A stretch of 64,000 nucleotides of DNA, from the IMG/VR virus record IMGVR_UViG_3300034117_000713, positions 87,089-151,088 of that record; one strand, written 5' to 3'. This document shows, one piece after another, positions 28,872 to 34,247 of the stretch (position 1 is the first letter of the stretch; each line of letters begins with the position of its first letter). A program made the translations under genes and the position numbers. The notes beneath the pieces were generated by a model. It was not told where the DNA came from. It ran no database searches and worked only from the letters and a program-made list of their open reading frames with translations. This DNA is from a virus.

Positions 28872-29065
28872 GCCTGCTCCTTTGCCGACATGTCGTCAAA
28901 CTCAATAATGTCTGACACAATGTCGTCAGCAATACTTTGTATTGCAATATGGGTTTCCCAAGTTACATCGCTATCCCCTAGTGCCTGTTGCACTAGTGCG
29001 TCTGCTTCGTTAAGCATGTCTACTGCTTTGTTGAGTAAAGCACTCTTTTCTGCGTTTGACAACAT
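28868..29065 (-). CDS. small acidic helical protein
   Basis: A 65-residue protein, helical and acidic throughout (MLSNAEKSALLNKAVDMLNE...). First gene of a two-gene operon. No function is recognised. Confidence 0.65.
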   Translation of the reverse strand: MLSNAEKSALLNKAVDMLNEADALVQQALGDSDVTWETHIAIQSIADDIVSDIIEFDDMSAKEQA

Positions 29066-29090
29066 GTCTGCTCCTGTTTAGTGTAAGTGT

Positions 29091-29119
29091 ATTATAACGC
29101 AAAAAGGCACTGCTGTCAA
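29091..29119 (-). promoter_or_regulatory. sigma-70 promoter merged with a terminator hairpin
   Basis: TTGACA (29114-29119), 17 nt, TATAAT (29091-29096). The -35 sits in the loop of the hairpin at 29105-29130. Confidence 0.85.
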
Positions 29120-29130
29120 GCAATGCCCTT
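29105..29130 (-). terminator. terminator whose loop is the next -35 box
   Basis: AAGGGCATTGC and GCAGTGCCTT pair around TTGACA, followed by a short T run (TTTTT) on the minus strand. It lies 6 nt past the stop of the gene at 29136-29483. Confidence 0.6.
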
Positions 29131-29135
29131 CCACT

Positions 29136-29483
29136 TTACTCGACTACTAGTACTGTCCCAAACTTAGCTTCCCACAGTTGCAGGAACTTGCCCTCTACGT
29201 CTAAACTAACATAGTCCTCTCCCTGCATACCCTGCTCGCTATACTCCGCAGTTGCAAGACCCTGTGCTACGAGAAACTCGTTAAGCTCTCGCTTAAACTG
29301 TTTGTCTGTATAAATGAGACCCATTGTGTTTACGTCCCATGTGTCTGTGTTAAAGTAAACACACAACTCGCCGAAGCTCTTTTCGTCGTTAATGTAATTA
29401 ATACGCATGTCAACAATCTCTACTGCCTTAGCAGTGCGGCTCCAATAGCCCAGACCGTTTGTGTTAAATGTAACTGCTTGCAT
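29136..29483 (-). CDS. conserved hypothetical protein
   Basis: A protein of 115 residues from the ATG at 29483 (MQAVTFNTNGLGYWSRTAKAV...), with alternating strands and helices. The longer frame upstream runs through the promoter and is rejected. An AAGGAAG site precedes the start. Single gene. Confidence 0.7.
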   Translation of the reverse strand: MQAVTFNTNGLGYWSRTAKAVEIVDMRINYINDEKSFGELCVYFNTDTWDVNTMGLIYTDKQFKRELNEFLVAQGLATAEYSEQGMQGEDYVSLDVEGKFLQLWEAKFGTVLVVE

Positions 29484-29513
29484 GTCGCTTCCTTTGCTGT
29501 TTAGTGTAAGTGT

Positions 29514-29542
29514 ATTATAACAGTAAAACGCACAGTTGTCAA
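29514..29542 (-). promoter_or_regulatory. sigma-70 promoter
   Basis: TTGACA (29537-29542), 17 nt, TATAAT (29514-29519). A small AGCCC/GGGCT hairpin (29547-29560) lies just upstream, after the previous stop. Confidence 0.88.
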
Positions 29543-29566
29543 CCAAAGCCCCTGGGGGCTGTAGGG

Positions 29567-30142
29567 TTATTCTTGATCCTCTTCAGCGTTCTCTGCTTCC
29601 CATTCTGCCGCACTCTCAGAGATGCCAAACGCTTCGTCTAGTTCTGCAGGCAGTGTGTCAGCAATGCCCTTACTGTCTAAGCCACCATACTCGTAATAGT
29701 CATCATTGCCTTCTTCCCAAATGCCGGCAAAGGCCATGCCACCTTCGTAATACATGGCACGGATACGGAAGCCCTGCTCGGTCAACTTCTCATAGGCTGC
29801 ACAAGGAGGGGCCCATGCTGAGTCAAAGCCCAACATCAATCCACCTGGGATGTCCTGTGCAGGGTTGCCATCAGCACCGATGTCCCACTTAGTTCCCCAT
29901 TCGTTTACGCAGTAGTCATACCAGTTGCCGTAGCCGTGGACCTCTAGGTTACGATTGGTATCCTCTATCAACTTGGCCTGCTCTACAGGATCGCCTACTG
30001 AGCCTGCTACAATCTGCAGACTCTCTGGCACTGGGATGAACTCTTGTAGCAGGGCACCCTTGTTGAATGCTTCACGCACTCGTTCAATCATCGCTGGGTC
30101 TTCGTGGTAGATCTCTACCGAGTTGTTGCACCAATTAGGCAT
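29567..30142 (-). CDS. DUF1281/Api92-like protein
   Basis: A protein of 191 residues from the ATG at 30142. The start MPNWCNNSVEIYHEDP matches the widespread MPNWCxN family of plasmid and phage proteins (ferredoxin-like fold, DUF1281/Api92-like). A WDIGADGNPAQDIPGG region and an acidic C-terminus follow. The biochemical role is unknown. It overlaps the upstream gene by 8 bp and is last of a three-gene operon. Confidence 0.8.
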   Translation of the reverse strand: MPNWCNNSVEIYHEDPAMIERVREAFNKGALLQEFIPVPESLQIVAGSVGDPVEQAKLIEDTNRNLEVHGYGNWYDYCVNEWGTKWDIGADGNPAQDIPGGLMLGFDSAWAPPCAAYEKLTEQGFRIRAMYYEGGMAFAGIWEEGNDDYYEYGGLDSKGIADTLPAELDEAFGISESAAEWEAENAEEDQE

Positions 30143-30347
30143 CGTAGCTCTCCTCACCAAGTTCAGTAATCTCTTCTTCCACCACACTGATATCAACAAT
30201 GCGGAACCGTTGTGTCATATCGCTAACACCTAGGAACGCATCAGTGAAACTTTGATTCTCTGCTAGGAACCCTAGCACACTCTCACGATCGGTGCCTTCC
30301 GGCACTTCGATAGTCTGTCGTAGGATGGTTGTTACTTCTGCTTTCAT
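30135..30347 (-). CDS. small protein, unknown
   Basis: A protein of 70 residues from the ATG at 30347 (MKAEVTTILRQTIEVPEGTD...). It is an acidic alpha-beta protein, coupled by TAATG to the previous gene and overlapping the next. No family is recognised. Confidence 0.65.
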   Translation of the reverse strand: MKAEVTTILRQTIEVPEGTDRESVLGFLAENQSFTDAFLGVSDMTQRFRIVDISVVEEEITELGEESYDA

Positions 30348-30616
30348 TAGATGATCTCCTCTTCCCACTCGTAAAAAGAAACAGCAGGGTCAAGTTGCTT
30401 CAACTGCTTGGCCGCTGTGACCAACTCCTTGTAGCGACGATTGACTTCTGCACGGGGCAGTTCGCCATCGCAGGTAAGGTTCTCTGGGCTAAGAGCTGAG
30501 TCAATCATGTCTGCGACACGCTGACGACCCTTGGCACTCTGGATCTCGTATTGCTCGCCTTTGAAGAAACTGTTCCAGTGGTTCTTCTGCTCAATGAACT
30601 TCTGTAGTGCTTTCAT
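30347..30616 (-). CDS. small protein, unknown
   Basis: An 89-residue helical, charged protein (MKALQKFIEQKNHWNSFFKG...). First gene of the operon from the promoter at 30643. Function unknown. Confidence 0.65.
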   Translation of the reverse strand: MKALQKFIEQKNHWNSFFKGEQYEIQSAKGRQRVADMIDSALSPENLTCDGELPRAEVNRRYKELVTAAKQLKQLDPAVSFYEWEEEII

Positions 30617-30642
30617 CTTTGCTCCTTAGTGTGTAAGTGTGT

Positions 30643-30671
30643 ATTATAGCAAGAAAACAGGGGATTGTCAA
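30643..30671 (-). promoter_or_regulatory. sigma-70 promoter
   Basis: TTGACA (30666-30671), 17 nt, CTATAAT (30643-30648). Confidence 0.88.
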
Positions 30672-30853
30672 CTACCCGCTAGTCCGTCTCTAGCGTTCGG
30701 TGTGCCAAACATTACGCCCTAGTTCCCCGTCAGCAACTCGTGTAAACTTTCGTTTACAACTGCCTTCATGCCCCACAGCAACCTGTCCCCGTCGGAACCT
30801 TTCGCTTGCTGTGGGCCCTAACGGACTAGGTAACCCTGTTTATTTCTTGCTAT
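30672..30853 (-). ncRNA. candidate structured non-coding RNA
   Basis: About 180 nt behind a strong minus-strand promoter (30860-30888) with no plausible reading frame but many perfect stems. CTAGTCCGT (30679-30687) pairs with ACGGACTAG (30821-30829) as a closing stem. CCCACAGCAA (30772-30781) pairs with TTGCTGTGGG (30806-30815). TGTAAAC/GTTTACA (30741-30758) closes a loop that reads GAAA only on the minus strand. CGCTAG/CTAGCG (30677-30695) can replace the closing stem. It resembles no RNA family that I know. A regulatory RNA or structured decoy is possible. Confidence 0.65.
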
Positions 30854-30859
30854 GTATCT

Positions 30860-30888
30860 ATTATAATAGGTTTTACCACTCTTGTCAA
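30860..30888 (-). promoter_or_regulatory. sigma-70 promoter of the structured RNA
   Basis: TTGACA (30883-30888), 17 nt, TATAAT (30860-30865). The TGA of the gene at 30885-31115 lies in the -35. GGTTTTACC is in the spacer (30869-30877). Confidence 0.88.
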
Positions 30889-31115
30889 CCAAGTGCTTTG
30901 TATAACCCTATAAGCGTTATGGTTACTCCTGTAACGTTAACAATGGTCTGTTGTCGATTTGCCACACGCAACGACCACACTAAGAACAATGCTCCTCCCA
31001 TGCATCCGGCAATTAATTGCAGGGTATGCAGTTCTTTGAAGAAGCTCATAGTCGTGTACATGACCATGAAGCAGGCAGTCCCTGCCCACTGTAGTACTTC
31101 ATTAATATTACGCAT
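30885..31115 (-). CDS. small two-span membrane protein
   Basis: A protein of 76 residues from the ATG at 31115. Hydrophobic segments lie at about 8-24, 32-48 and 60-74, so two or three spans are likely. It overlaps the upstream gene by 8 bp and ends inside the promoter of the structured RNA. Function unknown. Confidence 0.65.
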   Translation of the reverse strand: MRNINEVLQWAGTACFMVMYTTMSFFKELHTLQLIAGCMGGALFLVWSLRVANRQQTIVNVTGVTITLIGLYKALG

Positions 31116-31506
31116 CAATACCTTCCCGATCAACCATATCACTCAACTCAGCGAACTTCTGCTTGTACTTGTAGACTTCACGTTTGGCTTCTGCCAATGC
31201 TTCGCCGATGCAGTCTTCCGCAGTACCGTCTGTCAATACTTCGCGAGCGTCTTTGTACAGGCACCCTCCCAGGTAGTGCGAGCCCATCTCAAGGCTGTCA
31301 ACCATTACACGTACACGCAGCATGAACCAATCCAAGTTGCCGCTGTCAATGTCCCGGGCCATCTCTTTAAGGTCAAAGAGGGGAACACCGTTCTCGTCCA
31401 AGCTGTCATCAAAACATTGGTCCAGGCTCAGGTCTTCGTAGCTCTTGTCCACGATCACAGTAAAGCCATCACGCTCGTAAGTTGCCAGTTCGTCGTAGTA
31501 TCGCAT
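31108..31506 (-). CDS. conserved hypothetical protein
   Basis: A 132-residue acidic, mostly helical protein (MRYYDELATYERDGFTVIVD...), with a C-terminal coiled-coil-like segment (EALAEAKREVYKYKQKFAEL). Middle gene of the three-gene operon from 31687. No family is recognised. Confidence 0.7.
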   Translation of the reverse strand: MRYYDELATYERDGFTVIVDKSYEDLSLDQCFDDSLDENGVPLFDLKEMARDIDSGNLDWFMLRVRVMVDSLEMGSHYLGGCLYKDAREVLTDGTAEDCIGEALAEAKREVYKYKQKFAELSDMVDREGIDA

Positions 31507-31515
31507 GTTCAGTCC

Positions 31516-31662
31516 TTATCGTGTTGCGGGTTTAACAATGATGTCGCAAGGGTAGCCGTCGTGATTGATCAGGCCGTTGCGTACATACCAAAGATCACAA
31601 TTGCTGTCGTAGAATACAGTGTCAATGACCTTGCCGTTGCGTATAACATCCCATGCTTTCAT
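31516..31662 (-). CDS. small beta-rich protein
   Basis: A protein of 48 residues from the ATG at 31662 (MKAWDVIRNGKVIDTVFYDS...). It looks like a tiny three- to four-stranded sheet, with some resemblance to the C-terminus of the protein at 24242-24439. It follows the standard leader and ribosome site. Confidence 0.6.
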   Translation of the reverse strand: MKAWDVIRNGKVIDTVFYDSNCDLWYVRNGLINHDGYPCDIIVKPATR

Positions 31663-31686
31663 CTCTGCTCCTTGTTGTGTAAGTGT

Positions 31687-31715
31687 ATTATAACACTGAA
31701 CAGCCTCAGTGTCAA
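31687..31715 (-). promoter_or_regulatory. sigma-70 promoter
   Basis: TTGACA (31710-31715), 17 nt, TATAAT (31687-31692). Confidence 0.9.
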
Positions 31716-31760
31716 CCCCTGCGAAGTACCCAGGCGTGTTGCAGGGTCTAGTGGCAGGGG
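31716..31760 (-). terminator. hairpin upstream of promoter
   Basis: CCCCTGC (31716-31722) and GCAGGGG (31754-31760) flank a loop of about 31 nt between the stop at 31769 and the -35 box. Confidence 0.45.
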
Positions 31761-31768
31761 CTGGCACT

Positions 31769-31990
31769 TCAGCAATCTGCGTCGAAGTCTGCCCACTCTT
31801 GGGCTTCGTCGGGCTGGCCGTCATCTTCTTCGTCTTCATCGTAGTCTTCGCCGATCAAAAGATCGTTAGCAAGACACATGTCTTTGACGTCATCTTCGCT
31901 CATGTAGGCCAAGGCCATCTCTGCCACAGCTTCCGCAGAGATCAAGCCCTCATCCATCATAGCAATCAGCTTCGAAGTGTATTCACGCAT
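31769..31990 (-). CDS. very acidic small protein
   Basis: A 73-residue protein. A helical N-terminus (MREYTSKLIAMMDEGLISAE...) is followed by a strongly acidic tail (EDYDEDEEDDGQPDE). DNA mimicry or inhibition of a basic host protein is possible from composition only. Single gene with its own promoter. Confidence 0.7.
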   Translation of the reverse strand: MREYTSKLIAMMDEGLISAEAVAEMALAYMSEDDVKDMCLANDLLIGEDYDEDEEDDGQPDEAQEWADFDADC

Positions 31991-32015
31991 ATCATCTCCT
32001 GTTGAACAAGTATGT

Positions 32016-32044
32016 ATTATAACACGGTTTTACCATTCAGTCAA
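32016..32044 (-). promoter_or_regulatory. sigma-70 promoter
   Basis: TTGACT (32039-32044), 17 nt, TATAAT (32016-32021). GGTTTTACC is in the spacer (32026-32034). Confidence 0.85.
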
Positions 32045-32048
32045 CCAA

Positions 32049-32064
32049 AGACCCTTTCGGGTCT
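32049..32064 (-). terminator. AGACCC-GAAA-GGGTCT hairpin
   Basis: A perfect 6-bp stem with a GAAA tetraloop on the minus strand, followed by TTTGG. It lies 4 nt after the stop at 32069 and 4 nt before the next -35. Confidence 0.65.
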
Positions 32065-32068
32065 AGGG

Positions 32069-32341
32069 TTAAGCCGTTTCTAGCATGTTAGCAGGCACTT
32101 TCCACAAGCCCTGCGGAGTACGCACTGTGACGAACTTGATAGCGATCTTGTCCACAGTGCCCTGCAAGGTCATGCCCGACTTAGTGCTGGTAAACTTCAC
32201 AACACCGCCTAAGCGTAGGCTCCGCTTGTTCTGTTCAGTAAGGCGTGCCCGGGCAAACTTCACAGCATCAATGACGCTGGACAGTTGCTCGTTAGTGAAG
32301 TTGCCTGCGAGGATCTCTGCGTTAACTGTTTGAATAGACAT
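32069..32341 (-). CDS. conserved small basic protein
   Basis: A 90-residue protein. A helical N-terminus (MSIQTVNAEILAGNFTNEQL...) is followed by a beta-barrel-like region (GGVVKFTSTKSGMTLQGTVDKIAIKFVTVRT), which suggests a small nucleic-acid-binding fold. The function is not known. Single gene. Confidence 0.7.
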   Translation of the reverse strand: MSIQTVNAEILAGNFTNEQLSSVIDAVKFARARLTEQNKRSLRLGGVVKFTSTKSGMTLQGTVDKIAIKFVTVRTPQGLWKVPANMLETA

Positions 32342-32368
32342 TCAATGCTCCTTAGTGTGTAAGTGTAT

Positions 32369-32398
32369 ATTATACGGTAAAACCAATAACCTTGTCAA
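32369..32398 (-). promoter_or_regulatory. sigma-70 promoter inside upstream gene
   Basis: TTGACA (32393-32398), 18 nt, TATAAT (32369-32374), wholly within the last codons of the gene at 32370-32531. GGTAAAACC is at 32376-32384. Confidence 0.82.
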
Positions 32399-32531
32399 CC
32401 ATCGGGTTATTGCGAGCCACAGCCCGCCATGCCCGATTGGCCTTGGCGTATTGCTTAGGATCTGTAGTAAAGCCCGGGAAGCGATCCCGTGCCCAGATCA
32501 CGAAGTTCAAGCGTTCAATTTCGTTCTTCAT
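32370..32531 (-). CDS. small basic protein, unknown
   Basis: A protein of 53 residues from the ATG at 32531, coupled by TGATG to the gene upstream. It is basic with several Trp, Arg and Asn (WARDRFPGFTTDPKQYAKAN). Its last 10 codons double as the next promoter. No family is recognised. Confidence 0.6.
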   Translation of the reverse strand: MKNEIERLNFVIWARDRFPGFTTDPKQYAKANRAWRAVARNNPMVDKVIGFTV

Positions 32532-32812
32532 CACATGCTCCAGTAGAGTTCGCTTGAAGGATCGCATGAGCGGGGAGTGTCCGTTGGGATCTGGATCTCT
32601 TTGCCCGACATCAAGTTGCGTACAGTCTTCATTGCAGGGAACCATTCAAAGCGGAAGCCGTCTTCAGGCTTGTACAGGTCAAACATGTCCGCCACAGTTC
32701 GACGCATGCCGTTGTCGTCAGTGCTGGTCCAAACAGTGGTACTGAACAGACGCTCACCAGTCTTGCGACGACGATCTGCTTTGTAGATATACAGTGTGTA
32801 ATCTTGTTTCAT
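32531..32812 (-). CDS. small protein, unknown
   Basis: A 93-residue protein with a beta-rich start (MKQDYTLYIYKADRRRKTGE...) and a helical middle. First gene of a two-gene operon with the standard leader. Function unknown. Confidence 0.65.
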   Translation of the reverse strand: MKQDYTLYIYKADRRRKTGERLFSTTVWTSTDDNGMRRTVADMFDLYKPEDGFRFEWFPAMKTVRNLMSGKEIQIPTDTPRSCDPSSELYWSM

Positions 32813-32838
32813 ATCCTGCTCCTTGTTGCGATGTATGT

Positions 32839-32867
32839 ATTATAACACCAAACGAATAACCTGTCAA
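32839..32867 (-). promoter_or_regulatory. sigma-70 promoter, -35 contains upstream stop
   Basis: TTGACA (32862-32867), 17 nt, TATAAT (32839-32844). The TGA of the gene at 32864-33202 is inside the -35. Confidence 0.9.
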
Positions 32868-33202
32868 TCACCCCGGATATCGCTGTTCAATGCGGGTTGC
32901 AGTTCGCGTCGGATACGAACTTCTTCTTTATGTGCAGGGGCCTTGCCTCGAACCACTGCCAACACTGTCACAACGATCTCGCCCTTGTCGTTGAGTTCAC
33001 GCAATGCTTCGCACAAGAGCCAGTCCTTATTCTCAGTCTTGGCACGATAGAAGTGCTTGGCCGCTCTGGTACGTGCCGACTTCAATGCAGTGCTCTCTGT
33101 CTTTGCAGTGACTCCCACGTATGTGAGTCCCATAACGTTGAGCTCATAGATCACGTGATTGCGATCTACTCTCTTCTTGCGGTGTGTAAGTGTCTGTGTC
33201 AT
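32864..33202 (-). CDS. GIY-YIG-like nuclease domain protein
   Basis: 112 residues. VIYELNVMGLTYVGVT (about 17-32) matches the GIY-YIG core (a Tyr strand, then Y-V-G). A following Arg/His helix and KEEVRIRRELQPALN near the C-terminus match the Glu and 'LQPxLN' elements. It is a stand-alone minimal domain, so it may be a homing-type or DNA-degrading nuclease. The ATG at 33202 is only about 7 nt past the -10 box, so the mRNA seems leaderless, unlike its neighbours. Confidence 0.65.
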   Translation of the reverse strand: MTQTLTHRKKRVDRNHVIYELNVMGLTYVGVTAKTESTALKSARTRAAKHFYRAKTENKDWLLCEALRELNDKGEIVVTVLAVVRGKAPAHKEEVRIRRELQPALNSDIRGD

Positions 33203-33208
33203 GTGTGT

Positions 33209-33237
33209 ATTATAGCATGGTTTTACCACAGTGTCAA
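33209..33237 (-). promoter_or_regulatory. sigma-70 promoter
   Basis: TTGACA (33232-33237), 17 nt, CTATAAT (33209-33214). GGTTTTACC is in the spacer (33219-33227). Confidence 0.88.
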
Positions 33238-33239
33238 CC

Positions 33240-33266
33240 AAAGACCCTAGACCCCGAAGGGTCTTT
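33240..33266 (-). terminator. AAAGACCC/GGGTCTTT hairpin
   Basis: A perfect 8-bp stem lies between the stop at 33271 and the next -35. It is the same family as the hairpins at 32049, 33474 and 33833. Confidence 0.65.
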
Positions 33267-33270
33267 GCAG

Positions 33271-33417
33271 TTAAAACACTGCGTCGTCTAGTTCCATTGC
33301 AAGTGCATTAAAAGCATTTTGTATGCGTTCGTGTTCGTCGAGACCTACGATCTCTAGCATGTCTTGCAACTGTAGCATGAGACTGTCGATTTGCTTTTTA
33401 GCTTGTGTGCTTGTCAT
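33271..33417 (-). CDS. small helical protein, unknown
   Basis: A 48-residue protein (MTSTQAKKQIDSLMLQLQDM...), a heptad-like amphipathic helix ending in an acidic tail. It is probably a small coiled-coil. It has its own consensus promoter and a ribosome site in the leader. Confidence 0.6.
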   Translation of the reverse strand: MTSTQAKKQIDSLMLQLQDMLEIVGLDEHERIQNAFNALAMELDDAVF

Positions 33418-33443
33418 ATAGCTCCTTTTTAGTGTATGTGTGT

Positions 33444-33472
33444 ATTATAGCAAAACTTTGCAACACTGTCAA
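33444..33472 (-). promoter_or_regulatory. sigma-70 promoter
   Basis: TTGACA (33467-33472), 17 nt, CTATAAT (33444-33449). Confidence 0.88.
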
Positions 33473-33473
33473 C

Positions 33474-33502
33474 CAAAGACCCTACACAGTGCAGGGCCTT
33501 TG
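33474..33502 (-). terminator. CAAAG-CCCT/AGGG-CTTTG hairpin
   Basis: A nearly perfect stem with one mismatch between the stop at 33513 and the -35 box. Confidence 0.55.
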
Positions 33503-33512
33503 TGTATTAATA

Positions 33513-33776
33513 TTAAACAAATTCTACATAATCGGTACGCATTGTTTTTTTAGCTTGTGCTATAATGCGTTCTTTATCTGCTTGTAATGTCTCGTAACTA
33601 ATATCTCCGCTAACATAAGCACATTTACTTTGTACAGGGAACATATATACAATATCTCCATTATCTTTTTCTTTTTTATGCACATTAAATGCAAAGATAA
33701 TCTTATAAGTTTCTTTATCTTTATAATAGATAATTTTAGCTTTGGCAGTGTTTGCAGTATAAACAGCTTTAGACAT
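33513..33776 (-). CDS. small protein, unknown
   Basis: An 87-residue basic protein with strands (KIIYYKDKETYKIIFAFNV) and a helical C-terminus. Its base composition is more A/T-rich than its neighbours, which hints at a different history. Single gene with its own promoter. Confidence 0.65.
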   Translation of the reverse strand: MSKAVYTANTAKAKIIYYKDKETYKIIFAFNVHKKEKDNGDIVYMFPVQSKCAYVSGDISYETLQADKERIIAQAKKTMRTDYVEFV

Positions 33777-33803
33777 TGTGTTTCCTTTTGCGTTTAAAAA
33801 TGT

Positions 33804-33832
33804 ATTATAGCGTCTTTACTGCCAACCGTCAA
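33804..33832 (-). promoter_or_regulatory. sigma-70 promoter
   Basis: TTGACG (33827-33832), 17 nt, CTATAAT (33804-33809). Confidence 0.82.
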
Positions 33833-33871
33833 CCAAAGACCCAGAGTCCCGTAGTGTTATAGGGTCTTTGG
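33833..33871 (-). terminator. 10-bp CCAAAGACCC/GGGTCTTTGG hairpin
   Basis: A perfect 10-bp stem next to the promoter at 33804. It closes the tRNA/structured-RNA transcript together with the next hairpin. Confidence 0.65.
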
Positions 33872-33876
33872 TCCAA

Positions 33877-33914
33877 GAGAAAACCCTAAAGCCACAAGGG
33901 TCTTAGGGTTTCTC
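33877..33914 (-). terminator. long hairpin after structured RNA
   Basis: GAGAAAACCCTAA (33877-33889) pairs with TTAGGGTTTCTC (33903-33914) with one unpaired base. The loop is 13 nt. Confidence 0.6.
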
Positions 33915-34131
33915 AGTCGTCAGCTGGGCAGGTCTCCCACTAACGCCCCCTCCAGTTGTCCCTGCAATCTCTCGATCGCGAGCCCTAACACGCTTACTGA
34001 AACGGTCCTGGATTCTCAACAGTTACGGCGATCTATGACAACTACCTCACCAGATCTGCACGGTGCTCCCAGCCAGTAAGAGCCTGCACCAGTTGATTCG
34101 GATTTACCTGCTGTTCTAGGGTTTATCTCTA
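33915..34131 (-). ncRNA. candidate structured RNA co-transcribed with the tRNA
   Basis: About 215 nt between the tRNA 3' end and a hairpin pair, with no good reading frame. Long-range perfect stems nest in order: GCAGGT (33928-33933) with ACCTGC (34106-34111), AGTTGTC (33954-33960) with GACAACT (34037-34043), and GATCGC (33974-33979) with GCGATC (34028-34033). GGTGC (34062-34066) with GCACC (34086-34090) forms a separate arm. The nesting suggests a real fold. It does not look like tmRNA or RNase P RNA to me. Confidence 0.55.
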
Positions 34132-34206
34132 TGGTGCACCAACTTGGAATTGAACCAAGACTCAATCGATTATGAGTCGAACGCTTTACCATTAAGCTAT
34201 TGGTGC
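34132..34206 (-). tRNA. tRNA with CAU anticodon (Met or Ile2)
   Basis: A complete cloverleaf with encoded CCA. The acceptor is GCACCAA/TTGGTGC, the D stem GCTT/AAGC, the anticodon loop CTCATAA (anticodon CAT), and the T arm CTTGG-TTCAATT-CCAAG, with discriminator A. The anticodon stem has one T-T mismatch at its outer pair. CAU can mean elongator Met or, if the C is lysidine-modified, Ile for AUA codons. AUA is used in many genes of the surface-modification island, which fits the second reading. Confidence 0.9.
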
Positions 34207-34218
34207 AGCTCTAACACT

Positions 34219-34247
34219 AGTATAACATCACTTGCCCATGCTTGCAA
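34219..34247 (-). promoter_or_regulatory. sigma-70-like promoter of the tRNA
   Basis: TTGCAA (34242-34247), 17 nt, TATACT (34219-34224), ending 12 nt before the mature tRNA 5' end. Confidence 0.6.

Noticed and set aside
28716-29081. A 121-codon plus-strand frame
   Set aside because: It is antisense to two coupled small genes and carries no start signals.
30672-30853. tmRNA, RNase P RNA or group I intron as identity of the structured stretch
   Set aside because: The conserved core sequences of those RNAs are not visible. Only the stems support an RNA.
30700-31869. A 389-codon plus-strand frame
   Set aside because: It runs antisense across three well-supported minus-strand genes, a promoter and the structured RNA. 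Its composition (Cys, His, Leu, Pro rich) is that of an antisense shadow.
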